Positions 30,238 through 35,848 of a stretch of DNA of 35,848 nt are shown here, piece after piece. The translations under genes were made by a program, and so were the position numbers. Position 1 is the stretch's first letter. Every line of letters starts with the position of its first letter. This stretch comes from JAZDKP01 sp043802925. Its GTDB lineage: Bacteria > Fibrobacterota > OXYB2-FULL-49-7 > JAEUSG01. The notes beneath the pieces are model-generated. The model ran no database searches. It was not told the DNA's origin and worked only from the letters and a program-made list of their open reading frames with translations. The DNA lies in the NCBI GenBank assembly GCA_043802925.1, contig JAZDKP010000109.1, forward strand, positions 1 through 35,848, written 5' to 3'.

Positions 30238-33200
30238 ATGAAAAAAATAACGCTTTTGGGTCTTTTTTTTGTTTTAACAGCTTATGCGCTTAACGTTCCA
30301 ATCACCGTAAAAGAAGCGTTACCCGCCAATGTCACCTCGGGTTTTGTCCGCACCAGCGAACCCGTCCGTCTCGGCGTTCCCCTGCTGGACGCGGAAGCCA
30401 TTTCATCCGTAAGCAATCTCACCCTGCAGGGCATTTCCGATTATCAGTTCAGAGTCATGGAGCGGTACGCGTCAGGCAATATCCGGTGGCTTTGCGTGGA
30501 TTTTCCGGCCAGCGTTTCGGCCAACGATTCGGTCATTGTGAATCTGTTGGACAACGGCTCCCCTTCTTCAACGCAAAACCTTGCAACGGAAAGCGATTCG
30601 TTCGTCACCATCAACACCGGCGCCCTTCAGGCGCTTATCAGCAAGAAAAAAGCGACTATAATAGAACAGCTGAGCGCCGGGGGTGTTGAATATATTTCAC
30701 GCGGCAATGCCGGGGCGCTGGAGCTGCTGGATCAGGCGGGCGCATTATTCTCTTCCACCAACAACAACAGCTCGGGCGTGCAGGTGGTTCTGGAGGAAAA
30801 CGGCCCCTTTCACGCGGTTGTAAAAATAGACGCCAAGCTTTACAACACGTCCGGGAGCGTAAAAATGCATTGCGGGCTGCGCCTTCATTTCTTCAAGGAC
30901 AAGGCCTATTTGAAGGCCGCACTGACGCTCAAGAACGATCTTGCGGCCAACAGTATAACCGCCTTCAAGCTTCGTGGGATGCAATGGCGCCTTTCAACGA
31001 CGCTGAGCAGCGCGCCCGCCTACGCGCTGTCCGGCACCAGCGGCACGGTCAGCGGAAGCGTGGGTTCGGATGTTTACGTATTGCAGGGCCAGTCCAATTT
31101 CAGGGCCGGAAACTACAGCGGCGCGGAGTCACGCTGGATATCGAGTTCGGGATATGAAATCAAGGAAGGGGCCACCACCCAACAGGCGTTCGGCACAACG
31201 GCCCAATACGCTTACGGCCGCGCTGAAGTGACGGACGGGGGCAAGAAAGTGTCCCTGGGGTTCTTCCAGCTTTCGGGAAATTTCGGGGCGGGCATGACGC
31301 TCAAGCCCGGCGGCGACATGTGCTTCGATGTTCTTTCCCCGCATAAGGACAGCACGTTTAATTTCTCCTATTTCGCCTACGAGACAAGGGAATTCATGGT
31401 GGGGTTCGGAAGCGCGATTACCGCACAGACACTTGAGACCCTGCTGAATTATCCTTTACTGGGAAGGGTCCCCTTTGACCGTTACCGGGCAACCGGCGCC
31501 TTCCTGTATCAGACGCGGCTCGCCTCCTATTCGGAGACCGTGAATTTTTACAAAGGCATCGGCGGGGTTGCGGGTTTTTCCATGCCCCATCCCTCGGAAA
31601 CCGGAAACATGGCGGGGAATACCTTTTTCAGCCGCATCGGCCCCTTCAAAGTGGCGACCTCATCGGGTGGAGGGCCCAGCGGCAACCTGGTCTTTAACTC
31701 TATTTATCTGCTCCGCTATCTGCAGACCGGGTGGGGCGGTTATTATCTGCTGACCAAGAATTTTCTGGACGGCCTGATTGATGAAAACATCACCCATTCC
31801 TATGATTTCAACGTAAACACCCTGGGAGCCTCCAACTCGATTGCTGCCAAGTCAGGCGATGAAGGCAATACCATGAACGGCCCGGGCCTGGGATATAAAA
31901 CATACGTGGAAGGTGAGCATCCCCACTGGCTTTCGGTGATTCCCTGGTATTACATCACCGCGGATGAGAGAATAAAGGAGAATTGGACGGAATTTGTGGA
32001 GTACCGGAAATGGAACCGCTGGATGATCAACGACTGGAACCCGCCCACCAAACTGAACGTGGATTATACCCGCTGGTACACCTATGATTTCCGTGACGCG
32101 GTCGTCAGCAACTGGCTTTCGCCCGGCCTCGACGCCAATCTCCAGAACTGGGTGGCGCGTCAGATTAACACCGAGGCAAGCGACGCGGACCACCGGGCAG
32201 CCGGCTGGGACCCGAACCGGGGGTTCTGGATTGACGGCGCCGCCACCGCCGTTGCCGGTCGTACGATGCACTCGTTTTTCTTCAATGAAAAGCATGCCGA
32301 AAATCTCGGCAATGTTTATGACATTCTCGGCGCGAATTCCCTGCTCACCGGCCAGGACTCCCTCCGGCGTAAATTACGCGATCGGCTCACGGGATTCGGC
32401 CATTTCGACTATGTTGAAATGTACGCGGACTGGAGGGCGGGCAACATCAAATGGCCGGGGGCAGGGATATGGTGCTGGTACGATTACGGCATTGACAGCA
32501 CAACGGACGACAACGACGAAGGGTATTCCTATATCTCGGACGCCACCTTCCTGGCCGCCTTCGCGTTTGACCATACCGGTGACACCACCTTTTTAACGAA
32601 TGGCGCGCTCATCCCGAAACGCTGGAGCGCCAGTTGCGGTACCGAGGCGGCCTATGGCACGCCTTCGGCCCTGCGGCTGATTTATGAATACACGAACCGT
32701 GACAAGGTGAAGGTCGGCTATCCCGCGCTGAACGTGGTTGATCAGGGAAGCGGTACGTACACCCTTTCATGGACCCAGCCGTCGGACCCGGTGACGGAAT
32801 ACGTGCTGAAGTATTCCACCAAGACGATTGTCGTGCGGAACGACTACAACCGGCGCCTGGGTACCTACCAGTTCCCCATCGCCTCGAACGTTCCCTTCTG
32901 GTCGGCCAGTGAATACCTTGCGGCCGCCATTCCGCCGGAAGCGGTCAGCGTCAACGTGACCGGGCTTACGACAGGACTGAATTTCAAACTGCAGTACATA
33001 AGCGATCAAACCCTGCCCACAACCTCCATTGAGAAAAAGGGCGTGATGATTCCCGGAAATCCGGGCCTGGAAATATCCGTCAGTCCCAATCCTTTCACGA
33101 CCTGCGTGATGCTGAAAATGAAGGGCGCCGAAGCAACGCGGAATCCGCTGCAATGCGACATTTATGATGTGAACGGACGGCGCATCACGCGGCTCTTGGC

Positions 33201-33324
33201 GCCATCAGCGGAATGGGCGTCCGGCGTGGCCTGGAAGGCAACGGACCGGCCGGCCGGTATTTATTTAGCAAGAATTAAGAAGGGCGAAAAGCAGTACCAG
33301 AAGAAAATAATTCTGTTGAAATAA
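30238..33324 (+). CDS. Secreted exo-rhamnogalacturonan-lyase/YetA-like protein with C-terminal sorting tail
   Basis: A 1028-residue exported protein. The signal peptide is MKKITLLGLFFVLTAYA. The N-terminal part (20-350) resembles the RIFT-barrel region of PcRGLX/YetA-like proteins: VRLGVPLLDAEAI, RWLCVDFPASVSANDSVIVNL, and later HFFKDKAYLKAALTLKND. The middle (about 430-800) is Trp/Tyr-rich and looks helical (alpha/alpha-barrel-like), as in that group. A fibronectin-III-like domain is at about 825-930. The last 83 residues (from 946) form a type-IX-like tail: SVSPNPFTT, CDIYDVNGRRITRLL, GIYLARIKKGEKQYQKKIILLK-type end. An SD-like G7 tract precedes ATG 30238. Expected role: cell-surface or secreted polysaccharide degradation. 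Family assignment is moderate and the substrate inferred only. Confidence 0.85.
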   Translation: MKKITLLGLFFVLTAYALNVPITVKEALPANVTSGFVRTSEPVRLGVPLLDAEAISSVSNLTLQGISDYQFRVMERYASGNIRWLCVDFPASVSANDSVIVNLLDNGSPSSTQNLATESDSFVTINTGALQALISKKKATIIEQLSAGGVEYISRGNAGALELLDQAGALFSSTNNNSSGVQVVLEENGPFHAVVKIDAKLYNTSGSVKMHCGLRLHFFKDKAYLKAALTLKNDLAANSITAFKLRGMQWRLSTTLSSAPAYALSGTSGTVSGSVGSDVYVLQGQSNFRAGNYSGAESRWISSSGYEIKEGATTQQAFGTTAQYAYGRAEVTDGGKKVSLGFFQLSGNFGAGMTLKPGGDMCFDVLSPHKDSTFNFSYFAYETREFMVGFGSAITAQTLETLLNYPLLGRVPFDRYRATGAFLYQTRLASYSETVNFYKGIGGVAGFSMPHPSETGNMAGNTFFSRIGPFKVATSSGGGPSGNLVFNSIYLLRYLQTGWGGYYLLTKNFLDGLIDENITHSYDFNVNTLGASNSIAAKSGDEGNTMNGPGLGYKTYVEGEHPHWLSVIPWYYITADERIKENWTEFVEYRKWNRWMINDWNPPTKLNVDYTRWYTYDFRDAVVSNWLSPGLDANLQNWVARQINTEASDADHRAAGWDPNRGFWIDGAATAVAGRTMHSFFFNEKHAENLGNVYDILGANSLLTGQDSLRRKLRDRLTGFGHFDYVEMYADWRAGNIKWPGAGIWCWYDYGIDSTTDDNDEGYSYISDATFLAAFAFDHTGDTTFLTNGALIPKRWSASCGTEAAYGTPSALRLIYEYTNRDKVKVGYPALNVVDQGSGTYTLSWTQPSDPVTEYVLKYSTKTIVVRNDYNRRLGTYQFPIASNVPFWSASEYLAAAIPPEAVSVNVTGLTTGLNFKLQYISDQTLPTTSIEKKGVMIPGNPGLEISVSPNPFTTCVMLKMKGAEATRNPLQCDIYDVNGRRITRLLAPSAEWASGVAWKATDRPAGIYLARIKKGEKQYQKKIILLK

Positions 33325-33342
33325 GGGCCCGTTAGCCCTTAT
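33321..33342. terminator. Inverted repeat across the ends of convergent genes
   Basis: ATAAGGGC (33321-33328) and GCCCTTAT (33335-33342) form an 8-bp stem with a 6-nt loop. The repeat contains the stop codons of both convergent genes, which are only 7 nt apart. No T tract follows on either strand, so any terminator activity is uncertain. Confidence 0.4.
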
Positions 33343-34609
33343 ACACCACTCGCCCGGCCACCAGGGTGGCCACGGCTTTGCCTTTCAGCTTTTTGCCTTC
33401 AAAAGGCGTATTACGCCCTTTGGACAGAAATTTGGACGAATCCACAGTCCAGTTCAAATTCGGATTAATGACCGTAACATCCGCCAGTGAACCCATTTTC
33501 AGCGTGCCGCCCGGCACCTTAAGAATACGCGCGGGATTGACTGACATGAGTTCGATCATGCGCGAAGCCGTGATTTTCTTTTTGTGCACAAGCTCCGTAA
33601 GCGTGACGCCTACCGACGTCTCGAGCCCCACCATTCCGCTCGGCGCCTGGTCAAACTCCTGATCCTTGTCGTCCACGGTATGCGGCGCATGATCCGTGGC
33701 AATGCAGTCAAGCGTGCCGTCCCTGAGCGCTGCAATGAGCGCGTCACGGTCCTCTTCGCCCCGCAGCGGCGGGTTGACGCGGTAATGGGTGTTAAAGGTC
33801 CGGATGACTTCGTCGGTGAGTGTGAAGTAATGGGGTGCGGTCTCGGCCGTGACCCGGACGCCCTCCTTTTTGGCGCGGCGGATGAGTTCCACCGAACCCC
33901 GGGTGCTGACATGCTGGATATGGATGCACGCCCCGGTTTCACGGGCGAGCATGATGTCGCGCGCCACCATGATTTCCTCGGCGGAGCGCGGCACGCCCGC
34001 AAGCCCCAGCGCGGTGGCCGTTTTTCCGGAATTAACCACGCCCTTGCCCAGATTCGCGTCCTCGCAGTGGCAAAGCACGGGCAGGTCGTCCATGAGGCTG
34101 TAGCGCAGCGCGTTTTTCATGACGCCGGAATTCATCACGCTTTTACCGTCGTCGGAGAGGGCCACAATGCCCGCGCGCCGCATGAGCCCTATTTCCGCCA
34201 GGGCCTCCCCTTCCATGTTGCGCGTGACCGCACCCACGGGGTACACGTGCACGGAACCCTCCTTGGCGCGGTCGAGGATAAACTTGACAACAGTCTCATT
34301 ATCGACCACGGGTTCCGTATTGGCCATGGCGGCCACGGCCGTGATACCGCCCGCAGCCGCGGCCGCGGTCCCGGTCTTGACCGTTTCCTTGTCTTCGCGG
34401 CCCGGTTCGCGCAGGTGCACATGCATGTCGATGAGGCCGGGCAGGACCCAGCATCCCTTGGCGTCAATGACCGTGTCCGCCGTTTCCCGGATGCCCTTCC
34501 GGACTTTGACGATTTTGCCATCCGCGATGAGGATGTCGGCCACGCCGTTGATTTTATCGGCCGGGCTGATGACCAGACCGTTCTTGATAAGCAGGGTGTT
34601 TTCAGCCAT
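33332..34609 (-). CDS. pyrC: Dihydroorotase PyrC (class I)
   Basis: A 425-residue amidohydrolase catalysing reversible cyclisation of carbamoyl-aspartate to dihydroorotate, the third step of pyrimidine synthesis. The HxH metal motif is in LPGLIDMHVHLREPG (His63, His65); CHCED, HIQHVST and CIATDHAPHT supply the other conserved His and Asp residues. Length and the N-terminal LLIKNGLVISP beta sandwich fit the long class I type found in many bacteria rather than the shorter E. coli type. The start overlaps the end of pyrB by 8 nt, indicating coupling, and class I enzymes are known in some species to form complexes with aspartate carbamoyltransferase. It ends 7 nt from the convergent secreted-protein gene. 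Confidence 0.95.
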   Translation of the reverse strand: MAENTLLIKNGLVISPADKINGVADILIADGKIVKVRKGIRETADTVIDAKGCWVLPGLIDMHVHLREPGREDKETVKTGTAAAAAGGITAVAAMANTEPVVDNETVVKFILDRAKEGSVHVYPVGAVTRNMEGEALAEIGLMRRAGIVALSDDGKSVMNSGVMKNALRYSLMDDLPVLCHCEDANLGKGVVNSGKTATALGLAGVPRSAEEIMVARDIMLARETGACIHIQHVSTRGSVELIRRAKKEGVRVTAETAPHYFTLTDEVIRTFNTHYRVNPPLRGEEDRDALIAALRDGTLDCIATDHAPHTVDDKDQEFDQAPSGMVGLETSVGVTLTELVHKKKITASRMIELMSVNPARILKVPGGTLKMGSLADVTVINPNLNWTVDSSKFLSKGRNTPFEGKKLKGKAVATLVAGRVVYKG

Positions 34610-35540
34610 TTTCAGCGCCTCCTCCCAGGAGATAGAGCACGGCCATGCGCGCAGCCACGCCGTTGGTGACCTGCCGCAAAATGACGGACTTGTTTCCGTC
34701 CGCGGCGTCCGTGTTGATTTCGATGCCGCGGTTGATGGGGCCGGGATGCATGACCAGGTAGTCGGATTTTCCGGTCAGCGTGAGCCGTTCGGGGGTGAGT
34801 CCGTAGAGGGCGCGATACTCGTTCAGCGAGGGCAGGCTGCTGCCCGCGTTCCGCTCGAGTTGGATACGCAGCGCCATGACCACGTCCGCGCCATGGAGCG
34901 CCTTTTCGATGTTGGAGGTGATGTGCACGTTTTTGCCGAAAGCCGCGGCCGAGCCGGGCAACAGGGTCTCGGGGCCGCAGAGCCAGACATCCGCACCCAT
35001 TGTGGTAAGGCCCCAGATATTGGAACGCGCCACGCGGGAGTGCGCGATGTCGCCGATGATGACCACCTTGAGGCCCGCGAGTTTTCCGAAGTGGTCGCGC
35101 ATGGTGAGCATATCGAGGAGCGCCTGGGTGGGGTGCTCGTTGGCGCCGTCGCCTGCGTTGATGATGACCGCGTCCGTGCATTCGGTAAGGTACTTGGGCA
35201 CCCCGGCCGAGGCGTGGCGCACCACCACCATGTCGATTTTCATGGCCGCGATGTTGCGGATGGTGTCCTTGAGGGTTTCGCCCTTTTTAACGCTGGAGGT
35301 GGAGGTGGAGAAGTTGACCACGTCGCCCGAAAGCCGCGTTTCGGCGAGTTCGAAGGAAATGAGAGTGCGGGTGCTGTTTTCGTAGAAGAGGTTGACAATG
35401 GTTTTACCGCGGAGGGTGGGGACCTTTTTGATTTGCCGTTCGAGGATTTCCTGGAACCCCCTGGCGGCATCGAGGATTTCAGTGATGTCCTCCTTCCCGA
35501 CCCCGTGGAGTCCGAGCAGGTGCTTTATTTTGAGCGCCAC
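34602..35540 (-). CDS. pyrB: Aspartate carbamoyltransferase catalytic chain PyrB
   Basis: A 312-residue enzyme joining carbamoyl phosphate and aspartate to carbamoyl-aspartate. The carbamoyl-phosphate loop is FYENSTRTLISFE (Ser56-Thr57-Arg58-Thr59); the residue after STRT is Leu60, where Arg or Lys is common. Lys85-Lys86 lie in SSVKKGETLKDT, then VVVRHASAGVP, NEHPTQALLD and VMHPGPINRGIE. Translation starts at GTG 35540 with AAGGAG 7 nt upstream. Length is normal for the catalytic chain; no pyrI regulatory gene is seen in the window. It is the first gene of pyrB-pyrC. I see no obvious attenuator in the leader. Confidence 0.97.
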   Translation of the reverse strand: MALKIKHLLGLHGVGKEDITEILDAARGFQEILERQIKKVPTLRGKTIVNLFYENSTRTLISFELAETRLSGDVVNFSTSTSSVKKGETLKDTIRNIAAMKIDMVVVRHASAGVPKYLTECTDAVIINAGDGANEHPTQALLDMLTMRDHFGKLAGLKVVIIGDIAHSRVARSNIWGLTTMGADVWLCGPETLLPGSAAAFGKNVHITSNIEKALHGADVVMALRIQLERNAGSSLPSLNEYRALYGLTPERLTLTGKSDYLVMHPGPINRGIEINTDAADGNKSVILRQVTNGVAARMAVLYLLGGGAENG

Positions 35541-35570
35541 GAAAAGCTCCTTGTGTTGCGGGTTTCATAT

Positions 35571-35600
35571 AATATGTCTTTTATCCCCTCTGGCCGTCAA
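35571..35600 (-). promoter_or_regulatory. Probable sigma70-like promoter of pyrB-pyrC
   Basis: Minus strand: TTGACG (35595-35600, 5/6), 18-nt spacer, CATATT (35571-35576, 4/6). An overlapping TATTAT two bases further on is an alternative -10. Predicted leader is 25-30 nt before GTG 35540. Confidence 0.45.
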
Positions 35601-35646
35601 TGGGCTAAATGGTGAATAGAAAAGTGAGCAAAAAGAGAAAGAAAGA

Positions 35647-35711
35647 GGGGGCTTCCAGCCCCCTTGGACCCCCGGCCCTATTTTCTTTTTGAACTCACCC
35701 CCCTTTCCCCC
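35647..35711. repeat. Hairpin plus 25-nt dispersed repeat, copy 2
   Basis: A short hairpin GGGGGCT-TCC-AGCCCCC (35647-35663) is followed by C-rich sequence and then, at 35687-35711, 25 nt identical to the minus strand of 26968-26992. The arrangement looks like dispersed intergenic repeat DNA rather than a gene. Confidence 0.5.
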
Positions 35712-35848
35712 GCTATGAGTGGGCGTCAAGGGTAAGGTAATGCTACCTTTCATATTTTCCTTGTCCAGGCTCGGAACGAGCGAAAAACCTGCTATTCGTG
35801 CTCGAGGCACAGTATACACAATTCTTTTGTTAAAATGGCGCTGACAAT
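35712..35848. other. Non-coding right edge
   Basis: I see no supported gene here. The sequence becomes AT-rich toward the edge and may be the promoter region of a plus-strand gene outside the window. An ATG at 35835 is followed by only four codons before the edge and has no SD, so nothing can be said about it. Confidence 0.35.

Noticed and set aside
35565..35819. Minus-strand 84-codon frame at the right edge
   Set aside because: It crosses the pyrB promoter and a repeat; the translation (SGGKGGEFKKK style) is that of dispersed repeat DNA.

Overview
The window is GC-rich, densely packed Gram-negative chromosome, with a short AT-rich accessory patch at the left end. LPS genes (lpxB, kdsA, an O-antigen-ligase-like protein, two glycosyltransferases), a fosfomycin-type MurA, several outer-membrane beta-barrel proteins ending in Phe, a PorV-like barrel and secreted proteins with 'NPF...GIYLARI...KKIILLK'-type sorting tails together suggest a member of the FCB group (Fibrobacterota/Chitinispirillia-like or a related candidate lineage). 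That placement is an inference from protein style, not from a marker gene.

Layout. 1-1540: AT-rich accessory patch downstream of a tRNA-Lys(CTT) gene. It holds an unknown gene cut by the window edge, a ribbon-helix-helix protein with a near-consensus promoter that predicts a leaderless mRNA, and a broken ParB-like/HTH fragment. 1694-3804: tcdA and tatD (overlapping, minus strand) and a YaiI/DUF188 gene (plus). 3863-7933: a 1356-residue transmembrane signalling protein (PAS, degenerate class III cyclase, Ser/Thr kinase, TM segment, jelly-roll-like region, FGE/SUMF1-like domain). 7953-11540: a minus-strand surface-polysaccharide operon (two glycosyltransferases, then an O-antigen-ligase-like protein). 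11611-15861: a plus-strand run of two small unknown proteins, a small envelope protein, a LytR_C protein, lpxB and murA, the last four overlapping or nearly so. 15864-15909 is a perfect 19-bp palindrome between convergent units.

15919-26855 is a surface block on the minus strand: a barrel protein, a 1570-residue exported multi-domain protein and a CsgG-like/PorV-like fusion, driven by a consensus sigma70 promoter at 23882-23910, and just upstream a metallopeptidase/beta-propeller/barrel protein with a nine-G tract at its 5' end. 27001-30197: HU, a HAD phosphatase, kdsA and an alpha/beta hydrolase (minus). 30238-33324: a secreted 1028-residue protein resembling exo-rhamnogalacturonan-lyase/YetA-like proteins with a sorting tail. 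33332-35540: pyrC and pyrB (overlapping, minus). The right edge is non-coding and carries a dispersed-repeat-like segment sharing 25 nt with the HU terminator region.

Functionally the window mixes envelope biogenesis (lipid A, KDO, peptidoglycan, O-antigen), cell-surface/secreted proteins and a complex membrane receptor kinase, with housekeeping genes for tRNA modification and pyrimidine synthesis. The best candidates for something undescribed are the receptor-kinase fusion and the surface block. No CRISPR array, transposase, integrase or reverse transcriptase was seen.
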